The position numbers were made by a program, and so were the translations under genes. A DNA stretch of 64,000 nucleotides from Bacillus sp. NTK074B (GTDB lineage: Bacteria; Bacillota; Bacilli; Bacillales; Bacillaceae_B): positions 186,001-250,000 of the forward strand of contig NZ_JAFKOH010000006.1 of the NCBI RefSeq assembly GCF_017303375.1, given 5' to 3'. Positions 45,211-53,311 of this stretch are shown one piece after another (position 1 is the stretch's first letter; each line of letters starts with the position of its first letter). A model generated the notes under the pieces. It searched no databases, was not told the DNA's origin, and was given only the letters and a program-made list of their open reading frames with translations.

Positions 45211-45320
45211 ATCATGCCGGTTCAAACCATTTTCATGCGAGAAGAAGGATAATCGAGCAGGTTATAGACTTTTCATGCGATATGTAAAATAAACATGCGG
45301 GATTAGAGGTAATCTGCCGG
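45211..45320. repeat. 20-bp-period repeat array A (six units)
   Basis: Six degenerate units near ATCATGCGGG begin at about 45211, 45232, 45252, 45272, 45292 and 45312: ATCATGCCGG, TTCATGCGAG, ATCGAGCAGG, TTCATGCGAT, AACATGCGGG, ATCTGCCGGA. Spacing is 21, 20, 20, 20, 20. The ten bases between units are not conserved. A period of 20 is not a multiple of three, and no gene covers it. A matching array lies at 53312. Confidence 0.75.
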
Positions 45321-45335
45321 ATCGTCGTATAATCT

Positions 45336-45866
45336 CTATTTTCTATGAATCACCCTCCATTCCTTTTCCAATATACTCATTTCCCACAAGCTCCAATACT
45401 CATCCCCGGACATCCTGGCATCTCTCAGAAGTCCCTCTTTGATGAACCCTGCCTTCTCATAACAACGAATGGCTGAGGTATTGAAATCGAAGACCCCCAG
45501 GGTAACACGGTGTAAACCGAGCTCGTCAAAAGCAATATGAAGGATACAATGGATCATTTGTTGACCAATGCCTTTGCCACGGGTATTTTCGCTTCCAACC
45601 AGGACTTTTCCGATTCTTGCCGAGCGGTTCTCACGATCAATCCTGCCGAGGGATATGTGGCCGATGACCTGATCGTCTTCCATCACCTTATAAATCAAGG
45701 TTTCTGCACCATCTCGATTGGCATTCTCCATATATTTCTCAAGTTGGGACTTATCCAGTGGATAATGAAATCCAGGGCCTCCCCACTGGAGAAGGAATGA
45801 AGGGGATTCGATCCAATCCATCAGTTGTTTGAAGTCTTCTTCTTTAAAATACGTTAGTTTAATCAT
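45336..45866 (-). CDS. GNAT-family acetyltransferase
   Basis: 176 residues. The acetyl-CoA-binding motif A is KVLVGSENTRGKGIGQQMI, followed by HRVTLGVFDFNTSAIRCYEKAGFIKEG, typical of RimJ/RimL-type N-acetyltransferases and of SpeG-like enzymes. The substrate cannot be inferred. It lies between array A and the histidyl-tRNA synthetase gene. Confidence 0.88.
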   Translation of the reverse strand: MIKLTYFKEEDFKQLMDWIESPSFLLQWGGPGFHYPLDKSQLEKYMENANRDGAETLIYKVMEDDQVIGHISLGRIDRENRSARIGKVLVGSENTRGKGIGQQMIHCILHIAFDELGLHRVTLGVFDFNTSAIRCYEKAGFIKEGLLRDARMSGDEYWSLWEMSILEKEWRVIHRK

Positions 45867-45906
45867 AGAATCACCGTCCTCCTTATCTATTCTTCATTGA
45901 CCACGG

Positions 45907-47205
45907 TTAAGACTTCTCAGACAGACTCATCTCCCTTACCCTTTCCTCTCCGGTTATCATATTCTTTACCTTAAACTGATTCTTTCTTATCTCTTCTTCC
46001 CCAATGACGACAACATTTAGGAATCCTTCTCTATTTGCTTTCTCCAGAAGCTTGCCTAATTTCCGATTGCTCATCTCAAGTTCCACCGTATAGCCATTTT
46101 GCCGTAAGTCAGCAGCAACTCGTAAAGCCTCTTTCTCTTTTCCTAGTGGAATAATATAATAGTCAATTCCTGAAGTCTGCTGAACGTCTTGCCGGGAAGC
46201 GGTAATCGCTGCGTAAATAACATCCAGCCCAAAGGAGATGCCGACGGTCGAAATCGTTTCATCTGTTCCAAGTAGCCCACTAATGGCATTATCGTACCGT
46301 CCTCCGCTCCCTATGCTTGAAGTGATGGATCGGTCTGTTAAGAAGATTTCATAGATGGTTCCTGTGTAAATTTCCAATCCTCTTGCTAAAAAGGGATTGA
46401 ATACACATTGTCCTGTTATACCCAGGTAATCAAGATAAGAGTGCAGTTCCTTTACCTCTTCTAACCCATCTCTGACGTTCGGGTTTTCTTTGGGATACGA
46501 GTCGAAATAATCAAGGCTGGTATTGTTTTCATCGGTTAAAAATTGTTCGATTGAGCTTCTGGTTGAGGCTGTGATCTGAAGTTCTGCAAGTTCTGCAACA
46601 ACCGCTTTTATCCCTACCTTTTCAAGTTTATCCAGAATGAGGACAGCCCGGTTGAGATTGTCCGGTTCCACACCAAACCCCTCAAGCATGCCCATCAGAA
46701 GTTTTCGGTTATTATATTGGATGGTCACATCCATATCTAGCTTACCGAACGCATCCAGCGCCATCACCATCAGCTCAGCTTCCGCCACCTGTGAATCAAC
46801 GCCCACAACGTCCACATCGCACTGGGTAAACTCCCGGAACCGTCCTGCCTTGATAGGTCCGTCCCTGAACACTTTTCCGATTTCATAGCGCTTGAACGGC
46901 ATGGGGATGGTCGGGTTCATGGCTGCCACTTTGGCGAAGGGAATCGTCAGGTCATATCTCAGGGCTAAATCCCTTTCTCCCCTGTCCGTTAAGGTGTACA
47001 TCTCTTCCAGGATTTCAGCCCCTCCCGCATATTTCGAGGCAAGCAGATCAGTGTAATTCAATATCGGTGTTTCGAGGGGCTTGCAGCCGTATTGGATGAA
47101 CACGTCCTCCAAGGTCCGTCTGACTTCCCGTCTGATTCCTTCCGCTTCCGGTAAATAATCCTGTGTCCCTTTGACATTTTGGTAATCCATTTTCTTCATT
47201 TTCAT
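45907..47205 (-). CDS. hisS: histidyl-tRNA synthetase, second type
   Basis: About 432 residues, class II synthetase that charges tRNA-His. Motif 1 region KGTQDYLPEAEG, motif 2 FREFTQCDVDVVG, the His-binding signature RGLEIYTGTIYE, motif 3 SSIGSGGRYDNAI, and a C-terminal anticodon-binding domain from about 335. The sequence is unlike the usual Bacillus HisS (SINIPRGTQDILPG type) and fits a second, divergent form. I start at 47205, after AAAGGAGG; the upstream frame to 47277 is the attenuator hairpin. It stands alone, not in the hisS-aspS operon, and its leader looks like ribosome-mediated attenuation. Confidence 0.9.
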   Translation of the reverse strand: MKMKKMDYQNVKGTQDYLPEAEGIRREVRRTLEDVFIQYGCKPLETPILNYTDLLASKYAGGAEILEEMYTLTDRGERDLALRYDLTIPFAKVAAMNPTIPMPFKRYEIGKVFRDGPIKAGRFREFTQCDVDVVGVDSQVAEAELMVMALDAFGKLDMDVTIQYNNRKLLMGMLEGFGVEPDNLNRAVLILDKLEKVGIKAVVAELAELQITASTRSSIEQFLTDENNTSLDYFDSYPKENPNVRDGLEEVKELHSYLDYLGITGQCVFNPFLARGLEIYTGTIYEIFLTDRSITSSIGSGGRYDNAISGLLGTDETISTVGISFGLDVIYAAITASRQDVQQTSGIDYYIIPLGKEKEALRVAADLRQNGYTVELEMSNRKLGKLLEKANREGFLNVVVIGEEEIRKNQFKVKNMITGEERVREMSLSEKS

Positions 47206-47239
47206 CTTTCTTCTCCTCCTTTTTTCTTTTGGAAAACAA

Positions 47240-47288
47240 AAAGAACCGCACTTGATATAAGTGAAAAACTTAATCAAATGCGGTTCTA
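47240..47288 (-). terminator. attenuator terminator before hisS
   Basis: On the minus strand AGAACCGCATTTGAT pairs with ATCAAGTGCGGTTCT (outer 15 bp with one G-U), and AAGT/ACTT lengthens the stem inside. TTTTTGTTTT follows. It lies directly upstream of the hisS ribosome-binding site, so full-length mRNA requires readthrough. Confidence 0.9.
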
Positions 47289-47296
47289 TGGGAAAT

Positions 47297-47341
47297 AACC
47301 TTCCTATGTGCGATTGTTTAAAAATCGGATAGCAAGGTTAC
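47297..47341 (-). promoter_or_regulatory. intermediate hairpin of the hisS leader
   Basis: TAACCTT-G-CTAT (47330-47341) pairs with ATAG-G-AAGGTTA (47297-47308): 7 plus 4 bp around one mismatch. Its 5' arm contains the stop codon of the leader peptide, so a ribosome paused on the His codons would cover it and free the 3' arm. The competing antiterminator pairing is not obvious by eye. Confidence 0.65.
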
Positions 47342-47395
47342 TTGATATGATGATGGAATTGTATGAATGAGCGTTGCTTGTTGATGAAAGTCATG
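47339..47395 (-). CDS. histidine-rich leader peptide of hisS
   Basis: An 18-residue frame, MTFINKQRSFIQFHHHIK, with three consecutive CAT histidine codons three codons from its stop. GAGGTGG lies 6 bases before the ATG, and a sigma-A promoter starts transcription roughly 20 bases upstream of the site. It is followed by an intermediate hairpin and a terminator, the layout of his-type attenuation leaders. When charged tRNA-His is scarce, a ribosome stalled at the His codons should prevent termination and raise hisS expression. Mechanism is inference; the parts are read directly from the sequence. Confidence 0.75.
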
Positions 47396-47420
47396 TGTAT
47401 CCACCTCTTATTTCCACTTA

Positions 47421-47449
47421 TGTTATCACGGGAGAAGATCGTTTTCAAT
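47421..47449 (-). promoter_or_regulatory. sigma-A promoter of the hisS leader
   Basis: On the minus strand TTGAAA (47444-47449), 17 bases, TAACAT (47421-47426). The leader ribosome site begins about 12 bases after the -10 box. Confidence 0.7.
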
Positions 47450-47484
47450 AAACTTTGATGATTTATCAATATCTATTGATTTCT

Positions 47485-48042
47485 CTATTTAAAGGCGTCA
47501 ATGATGAGAGAAGGAGCAACTAGCCTTTCTCCGTGATTTCTAGGATCATACTTCTTGGAACGGAAGATGACCCCGTCAGCACCATCCCATCCATTATCAT
47601 GAAGATGTCCTTCTTCGTCAAAATACTCTAGTAAGCTCACTTCGAATCCAGCGGCCTCAAATACCTCCGTTAATAATCTATAGTTATAAACGATCTTATG
47701 ACTGGCAGCAGGATGATCTTCGGGGCCGGGACCACCTATCTGCACAATACTCTGATAGGTTTCATCAGGAAAATACCCATCGGGTACCGCACAGCGAATG
47801 TATCCAGATGGCTTAAGGTACTTCATACATATTGTTGCTGCCTGTAGCCCTTCTTGGTAGGTAAGGTGTTCCCATACATGCTCAGCTAATATAGCGGAAA
47901 TGGAGTTTTCTTTAAACATGCTTCTCCATGTTGATTCATCCAGTAAATCTACATCTTCTTCTTGAGTATGTAACCAACCAGGATTATTATTATATTCTCC
48001 TGCTCCAATGACGACTTTGAGATCTGTCTGGCTAGAATTCAT
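47485..48042 (-). CDS. SAM-dependent methyltransferase-like protein
   Basis: 185 residues, class I methyltransferase-like: an N-terminal VVIGAGEYNNNPGWLH strand-turn, ILAEHVWEHLTYQEGLQAATICMKYLKPSGYIRCAVPDGYFPD and a C-terminal LLEYFDEEGHLHDNGWDGADGVIFRSKKYDPRN. Length and motifs fit the group related to predicted SAM-dependent methyltransferases. The GxGxG loop is reduced, so the substrate and even SAM binding are uncertain. A gap without features (48043-48287) follows upstream. Confidence 0.75.
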   Translation of the reverse strand: MNSSQTDLKVVIGAGEYNNNPGWLHTQEEDVDLLDESTWRSMFKENSISAILAEHVWEHLTYQEGLQAATICMKYLKPSGYIRCAVPDGYFPDETYQSIVQIGGPGPEDHPAASHKIVYNYRLLTEVFEAAGFEVSLLEYFDEEGHLHDNGWDGADGVIFRSKKYDPRNHGERLVAPSLIIDAFK

Positions 48043-48287
48043 TCAAGCTCTCCTCACTTAATCAATCTATTAAACACAATTTAGAGAAATATAGAATTTG
48101 TCCCATATATTTGGGAAAGTGTGTGGCGCATTCATGCTGAATTTTCAGATTGGTACGTTCTCTGCTCTGACTAATTGAGTTTTGAGGAATTCTTCATTTG
48201 AGCCATCGCCTTTAAAATTCTGTTTCTTAATTAATCAAATTTATTGATTAACCAGTCTTTTTGAATGATACTCTCCCCCTACTCAAC

Positions 48288-48701
48288 TCAAAACAACCAA
48301 AAACCAGACGTGAATAAAGCAGCGAACAGTAAAAGATTAATACCTGTTTCCATTAATGTATAAATAGACTCTCTATTGTCACTGAACGCTTTCACTTCCA
48401 CTAGTGCTTTCCATAAGTTCCTCACAATGAAAAAGAAGGCGACGATAAAATAGGGTTGAAAAAACCAGTATTCGCTATCGAAGTCATTCACGACATAAAG
48501 AATGAACCCTCCTGCCAATATTACTAAGGTAAGATACCTTAAAATTTTATCGCCTCTTTCATGTTCCTCATTGACGGTGTCGGAAGAAAAGAACGTCCTC
48601 TTTTTCACCCCGAGCCGCTTGCTTGCTATACGATGAAACAAGGTAACGGAAATGGTATACATCGCTATGATGAAGAGGACTTTCAGAAAAAGTGTCGTCA
48701 T
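48288..48701 (-). CDS. membrane protein, DUF4181-like
   Basis: About 137 residues with four helices. The loop after the first helix (RLGVKKRTFFSSDTVNEEHERGDKILRYLTLVILA) is of the DUF4181 type. I start at the ATG at 48701; the GTG at 48710 lies only 2 bases from the GGAGG. The 245 bases between this gene and the methyltransferase gene show nothing else. Function unknown. Confidence 0.65.
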   Translation of the reverse strand: MTTLFLKVLFIIAMYTISVTLFHRIASKRLGVKKRTFFSSDTVNEEHERGDKILRYLTLVILAGGFILYVVNDFDSEYWFFQPYFIVAFFFIVRNLWKALVEVKAFSDNRESIYTLMETGINLLLFAALFTSGFWLF

Positions 48702-48768
48702 AAACCCCACTACCTCCCTCTCCTTTCGTCAGAATAAAAAAAGGATCAATACACTTCACCACCCCTGC

Positions 48769-49365
48769 TCAATACTTCGAATCCCTTAACACGAACCCTT
48801 CCTTTATAGCCGGCCACTCCTCATCAATAATCGAATAAACAACGGCATTCCTCACGTAGCCTCCTGACAAAATCCTTTCTTTCCTCAGGACTCCCTCTTT
48901 CACAGCGCCCATTCTTTCAATGGCTTTCTGAGAACGGAGATTCCGTTCGTCTGTTTTAAGCTGAACCCGTACCATTCCGAGTACTTCAAAACAGTATTGG
49001 AGGATCAGATACTTACAATTGGAGTTCACAAAAGATCTCTGATGGTCTTTGCTGTACCAGGTGGAACCGAGCTCACATGATTTATGAGAAAGATCAATTT
49101 GGAACAACCTCGTAGACCCAATGATCTTATTTTCTTTCTTCAATATTACGGAAAACGGTAAGGCAATCTCTTGTTCCCTCAACCCTATAGCAGCGGTGAC
49201 CCAGTGTTCCATTTGTTCAAGGGTTGTAATCTCGGAAAGCATAAAACGCCAAATTTCGGAATCGTTTGCTTTAAGAAGATCGCCGGCATGCTGAGCCTCA
49301 AGGGGAATCATTTTAATTTTCTCGTTTTCCAACGTTGGTGGGGAATGAAAAATATTGGTTTTCAT
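48769..49365 (-). CDS. GNAT-family acetyltransferase
   Basis: About 198 residues of the RimJ/RimL type: IIGSTRLFQIDLSHKSCELGSTWY, then RVQLKTDERNLRSQKAIERMGAVKEGVLR. The start at 49365 follows AGAGGAGG by 4 bases. It follows the PhzF-like gene closely and probably shares its transcript. Substrate unknown. Confidence 0.88.
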   Translation of the reverse strand: MKTNIFHSPPTLENEKIKMIPLEAQHAGDLLKANDSEIWRFMLSEITTLEQMEHWVTAAIGLREQEIALPFSVILKKENKIIGSTRLFQIDLSHKSCELGSTWYSKDHQRSFVNSNCKYLILQYCFEVLGMVRVQLKTDERNLRSQKAIERMGAVKEGVLRKERILSGGYVRNAVVYSIIDEEWPAIKEGFVLRDSKY

Positions 49366-49379
49366 AAGTCCTCCTCTTT

Positions 49380-50285
49380 TCATGATTCATTCGTTGAGGT
49401 CCGTCCCTCACCGTAATGAACAGTAAATTCTTTTACAAAAACGGCATGGCCGCTTATTTGGACATCTATTTCATTGTTTCTTTTTAAGACTTGGACCTTT
49501 ACTCGGCCGTCTTTGTTCATTTCTTGGCCTTGTTCGATCAGGAGAGAGTGAGAAGTTTGGTTTGATAGATATTCAGCATAATAGGCTCCCATCACGGCAG
49601 ACGCCGTTCCAGTGACTGGATCCTCTGCGGTACCGGAATATGCAGAAGAAAAATGCCGGCCATGCATATCTGCCTCTTGGTCATGTGTTTCCATACAGAA
49701 CGGGTGGACCGAGGCATGGGGAATTTCCGTTAAGATTAATGGAAACAATTGATTTTCAGGGTTCATCCTTCGGAAAGACTCCAGTGATTTGATAGGGACC
49801 AACAACGTCCAATTGCCGGTACTTCCGTAAACCATCGGCAAATCTTCATTGATATCCTCTTGTTTGAGTCCTATGGAATGAGCTAATTTTCCCAATGATC
49901 CATGAAACTCACGGAACTGAGGTTTAGCCTGTTTCATAGTGACCGTATTTCCGCTTTCCATCTTGATTGGGAGGATACCTGCTTTTGTTTCAATTGTATA
50001 ATGTGATTTATCTTCCAATATCCCTCTATTTTTTAATGCATAAATGGTGGCGATGGTTCCATGACCACACAGGCTCATTTCATTCCCTGGTGTAAAAAAC
50101 CTGATCCCAAGGTCGGCAACATCGGATGTTACTGGAAATGACGTCTCATTAAATCCGACTTTAAAAGCGATCTCCTGTTTCTCTTTATCTGTAAAGCTGT
50201 CTCCATGTAAGACGATTCCAGCTGGATTTCCTTTGTCGGGGATGGTTGTAAACGCGTCGTAGTGCAGAATGTTAGTCCATTTCAT
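49380..50285 (-). CDS. PhzF-family isomerase-like protein
   Basis: About 301 residues: two-lobed diaminopimelate-epimerase-like fold. Marks are FTTIPDKGNPAGIVL, the catalytic Glu in FNETSFP, the conserved TPGNEMSLCGHGTIAT and the second-lobe DPVTGTASAVMGAYYA. PhzF isomerises a phenazine precursor, but most Bacillus homologues have no known substrate. The start at 50285 follows CGGAGG. The last codons (GEGRTSTNES) contain the 12-mer AGGGACGGACCT. Confidence 0.9.
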   Translation of the reverse strand: MKWTNILHYDAFTTIPDKGNPAGIVLHGDSFTDKEKQEIAFKVGFNETSFPVTSDVADLGIRFFTPGNEMSLCGHGTIATIYALKNRGILEDKSHYTIETKAGILPIKMESGNTVTMKQAKPQFREFHGSLGKLAHSIGLKQEDINEDLPMVYGSTGNWTLLVPIKSLESFRRMNPENQLFPLILTEIPHASVHPFCMETHDQEADMHGRHFSSAYSGTAEDPVTGTASAVMGAYYAEYLSNQTSHSLLIEQGQEMNKDGRVKVQVLKRNNEIDVQISGHAVFVKEFTVHYGEGRTSTNES

Positions 50286-50337
50286 TGTTATCCTCCGTTC
50301 CCGTTTCTCCCCTTCTTTAGAAGGCACGTTCTCTCTA

Positions 50338-50895
50338 TTAAAGCTGAAATCTATTGATAATCTTTTCAGAAACTTCTTCCGGACTCAAATCCGTATTATT
50401 GATCTTGATATAATTCTCTCTTTCTATTTCCCCTTCAATTGAATTCAGACGAAGTGTGTCCAAGGAAGCGAGCAAACGTTTCTCGGAGTCTTCAATATTA
50501 CGCTTTGACGGTTTATGCTGCAGACGGTTCGGAGTAATGTTCCTTTGCAGCCTCACCTCGAGGTCGGATTCAAGCTCCACGAAATATACTTCTGCCCCGT
50601 TGGACTCGAAAATGTTTGAGACCTTCTCGACCCATTTCCAGTCCTCATCTTCGTTGAAGGCCCACATGAAGGTATAAATCATCCCGTACTGATCCGTTTT
50701 CGCGAAAGCTTCAAAGACTTCTTCTCTCAACAAGTTGCATATCCTCCACATTTCTTCGGTGAATCCAAAGAAGGGTTGGAGTAATTCGATGGTCATATGG
50801 TTATGAAATAGTTTCAGATCTGTTCTTTTTTCCAATTCTTGTCCTACCGTCATTTTCCCAACGGCTTGGGGTCCGAATAGTAGTATGAGTTTCAA
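50338..50895 (-). CDS. P-loop ATPase/kinase-like protein
   Basis: 185 residues with Walker A GPQAVGKMT at the N-terminus and a lid-like region (LQRNITPNRLQHKPSKRNIEDSEKRLLASL). It resembles small AAA/shikimate-kinase-like proteins in Bacilli. The substrate is unknown. It starts a series of small cytoplasmic enzymes on the minus strand, each with its own ribosome site. Confidence 0.8.
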   Translation of the reverse strand: MKLILLFGPQAVGKMTVGQELEKRTDLKLFHNHMTIELLQPFFGFTEEMWRICNLLREEVFEAFAKTDQYGMIYTFMWAFNEDEDWKWVEKVSNIFESNGAEVYFVELESDLEVRLQRNITPNRLQHKPSKRNIEDSEKRLLASLDTLRLNSIEGEIERENYIKINNTDLSPEEVSEKIINRFQL

Positions 50896-50949
50896 TGATA
50901 TCCCCCCTCTTTTGTTGCTTTCCTATGAATTTGTTCTGATATCAGGGCT

Positions 50950-51759
50950 CTAATCGGACCTTTCCGTCTCTTTCTTCGCCATCTCGATGTTCTCAGAATG
51001 AATATTCTTCATTCCTTCAAAAAAAGCATACCGTTCCCGGCAAAAGGCTTCGATGTTGTCACTATCCTGTAAAAGGTTGTCTATATAATAGGTCGATTCA
51101 TCCATTCTACGTTCCACTTCTGCAGGGTCCTCCGTCACCGAACCGTGACCTGGTACATGAATGTGGACCGTATGATCCCGCAGGATTGATTCTGCTTTTT
51201 TCAACGTATTCTTATAATCTATGTAACTGCTGAATATAAACGGAAACTCGACATCAGATAAATAGTCCCCTGATAAAAAGATACCCAAGGGCTCTACAAC
51301 CGTGAAAAGACCATCGTGTGTGTGGCCCGGTGCTTTGTAAAATGTAAGTGAAAGATCACTCAGATCAAGCTTTTCACCATCATGGGATATTGCGTGGTCC
51401 ACATGAGGAAAGTGGGGCACGTAGTCTCTTTTTATATAATACCGTTGATCGAACTGATGGATCTTTTGGACAATTTCGTTTTTATATTCATGATTTTTGA
51501 GTTCTTCCGTTGCGATTACCTTCGCTTCCGGGAAAGCACCGGATCCGATGATATGATCAAAATCACTGTGCGTGTAAATAATATATAGCTTCCTGTTCCA
51601 AAGTTCCCTATCCACATAGTCCCGAATGGCTTGGACTTCATTTGGAAGCCAATTGGGATCAGTCAGAATCATCACGTCGTCGGTTTGAATGACGGCGGAA
51701 GTGGTCTGATATAAAGAGCTTCTGAAAACAGTTAGATGATCATTTTTAAAGTGGATCAT
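50950..51759 (-). CDS. metallo-beta-lactamase-fold hydrolase
   Basis: 269 residues of MBL fold. The metal motif is THSDFDH, so the second His of the canonical HxHxDH is replaced by Asp, a variant seen in some family branches. APGHTHDGLFTVV, LSGDYLSD and HVPGHG supply later ligands. It probably hydrolyses a small ester or thioester; the substrate is not indicated. Part of the same minus-strand series. Confidence 0.88.
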   Translation of the reverse strand: MIHFKNDHLTVFRSSLYQTTSAVIQTDDVMILTDPNWLPNEVQAIRDYVDRELWNRKLYIIYTHSDFDHIIGSGAFPEAKVIATEELKNHEYKNEIVQKIHQFDQRYYIKRDYVPHFPHVDHAISHDGEKLDLSDLSLTFYKAPGHTHDGLFTVVEPLGIFLSGDYLSDVEFPFIFSSYIDYKNTLKKAESILRDHTVHIHVPGHGSVTEDPAEVERRMDESTYYIDNLLQDSDNIEAFCRERYAFFEGMKNIHSENIEMAKKETERSD

Positions 51760-51781
51760 GGTTTCCTCCTAGAATTACGTA

Positions 51782-52213
51782 TTATTCCATCTCATTCCCA
51801 TACTTCTCAGGGAGCAATTCCAACACATTACACTTCACCAGTTCACCCCGATAAGAAAGAATGACATCAATTTGTGTCCCGTAATCGCTGATTAACTCCC
51901 TGCACATCCCACATGGAGCGACGACCCAGCACTTGTCGATATCTTCATGGGGGTGAGGATGAGCCACTGCCACGATTGTTTCAAATTCGTGGTCCCCTTC
52001 CGAGATGGATTTCCCGAGGGCCATTGCCTCTCCGCATACGGTGATCCTGCCGACGTTTGCTTCTACGTGGACAGCGGAATAAACGGTGCCCGACGCTGCT
52101 CTGACGGCTGATCCGATATGATGTCGACCATAGCGATAATTTGTTTCGATGACTCTTTCGGCTTCTTTAATTAATTCAAAGTCTTTTTCTTCTAATGGTT
52201 TTACGTTTAACAT
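51782..52213 (-). CDS. cytidine/blasticidin deaminase-like protein
   Basis: 143 residues with the zinc-dependent deaminase pattern: TVCGEAMALG with the Cys and catalytic Glu, and APCGMCRELISDYG with the other two Cys ligands. This spacing is that of cytidine deaminases and blasticidin-S deaminases rather than of tRNA adenosine deaminases. Substrate unknown. Lies between the MBL and small-kinase genes. Confidence 0.85.
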   Translation of the reverse strand: MLNVKPLEEKDFELIKEAERVIETNYRYGRHHIGSAVRAASGTVYSAVHVEANVGRITVCGEAMALGKSISEGDHEFETIVAVAHPHPHEDIDKCWVVAPCGMCRELISDYGTQIDVILSYRGELVKCNVLELLPEKYGNEME

Positions 52214-52228
52214 GGTGAATTCCTCATT

Positions 52229-52720
52229 TCATATTCTTTTTATAATCAATTCTGCTATCTCATCCTGCGTCATTTTATCCGTCAACTGAACTTCTCCCGT
52301 CACACCAAGGTAGTCCCCTGGAGTCCACCAGTCACGTAATGAATCTTCTCCGAATTCTGTATTTTTCCCACGCCCATTATGACGACGGACGGTTTCTTGA
52401 AACGATAAATCATAATAATATGTATGGGCATTCCCGTTATAGAAGCTGATCAGTTGCTTCAGCATGTCACCGTATCTCTGTTGAGTGAGGATCCCCTCTA
52501 CAATGACCACTTCACATTTCCCTTTACCATATTCAGCAATCTGCCGGATCAAATCCAAAGACAGATTGCCGTCACGGTCCTGTACCTTCAACATGTCGCG
52601 TCTGACGACATCTTGTGAGACAAGGAGTGTCCCTCTGCCATAATGTTGTTGAAGACGTTTAGCCGTCGTGGTTTTTCCACTTCCCGAGTTTCCCCGGATG
52701 ATGATTAGCGTTGATTTCAT
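52229..52720 (-). CDS. small P-loop kinase-like protein
   Basis: 163 residues: Walker A RGNSGSGKTTTAKRL, a Walker-B-like CEVVIVEGILT, and a lid region (ETVRRHNGRGKNTEFGEDSLRDWW). It belongs to the zeta-toxin/chloramphenicol-phosphotransferase-like group of small kinases. No antitoxin-like gene is next to it. It starts 15 bases upstream of the deaminase gene. Confidence 0.82.
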   Translation of the reverse strand: MKSTLIIIRGNSGSGKTTTAKRLQQHYGRGTLLVSQDVVRRDMLKVQDRDGNLSLDLIRQIAEYGKGKCEVVIVEGILTQQRYGDMLKQLISFYNGNAHTYYYDLSFQETVRRHNGRGKNTEFGEDSLRDWWTPGDYLGVTGEVQLTDKMTQDEIAELIIKRI

Positions 52721-52736
52721 ATTTCCTCCTTGTCAT

Positions 52737-53228
52737 TTATCGTTTGATAGTATGTTTTTCTAATAAATCCTTTAATGCAGGCCTTTCGTTCCCATCCCTG
52801 CCGACTACATGCCTGGCCGTGATCAATGAGTTTAACACGGCTTCTTCCGTCGCTTCCCCTATCGCCCTGAAGGCATTGTCGATTTCTTCTTCATGAATCA
52901 TAGGGACGGACATGCATTGAGACGTCTGGTCATGAGGGATCCTGGTCGCCGTCGAGAAGCCGATGGCCACTTCACCGCTCTCGGTTGTAATGATAGAACC
53001 AGTCCTGGATAGTCCTGTCACCGTCCGTTTGATAATCCGGTTGAGTTGTCTTTCGGATACAGGGAGGTCCGTCCCTGCAATGATGATGACGAATCCTTTG
53101 TGACGTTCCTCCCGTGATTCAATCTCCTTTAGGTGAATATTCCGAAAAATTCGTTCGTGTAAGATAAGACGAGTGTTACTGTCAGAAACGTTAACTGCGT
53201 AAGAATGAAATGGGAGATTCACTACCAA
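52737..53228 (-). pseudogene. C-terminal fragment of a DmpA/P1-family aminopeptidase
   Basis: 163 residues that match only the C-terminal part of the family (normally about 340-380 residues): AGTDLPVSERQLNRIIKRTVTGLSRTGS and GEVAIGFSTATRIPH. The Gly-Ser pair where family members cleave themselves and expose the nucleophile reads HKGFVIII, so the nucleophilic Ser is absent. The N-terminal half is missing. Probably a dead fragment. One 12-mer copy (53065-53076) encodes part of AGTDLPV. Confidence 0.7.
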
Positions 53229-53311
53229 TTATTCCAAAATATTGATGTAAACTCAATCCTTTCTTCCCTTGATGAAGCGGAAAAGCTCTTAAAGACAGCC
53301 GTTGCCCTATA

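Noticed and set aside
45211-45320. CRISPR array
   Set aside because: The conserved units are about 10 bases and degenerate and the gaps about 10 bases. CRISPR repeats are longer and near-identical, and no cas gene is present. The same holds for the array at 53312.
47240-47420. T-box riboswitch upstream of hisS
   Set aside because: The terminator 5' arm contains GAACCGC, which recalls the T-box, but the full AGGGTGGNACCGCG sequence and the UGGN tRNA-end contact are absent and I see no stem I motifs. A degenerate T-box remains a possible ancestor.
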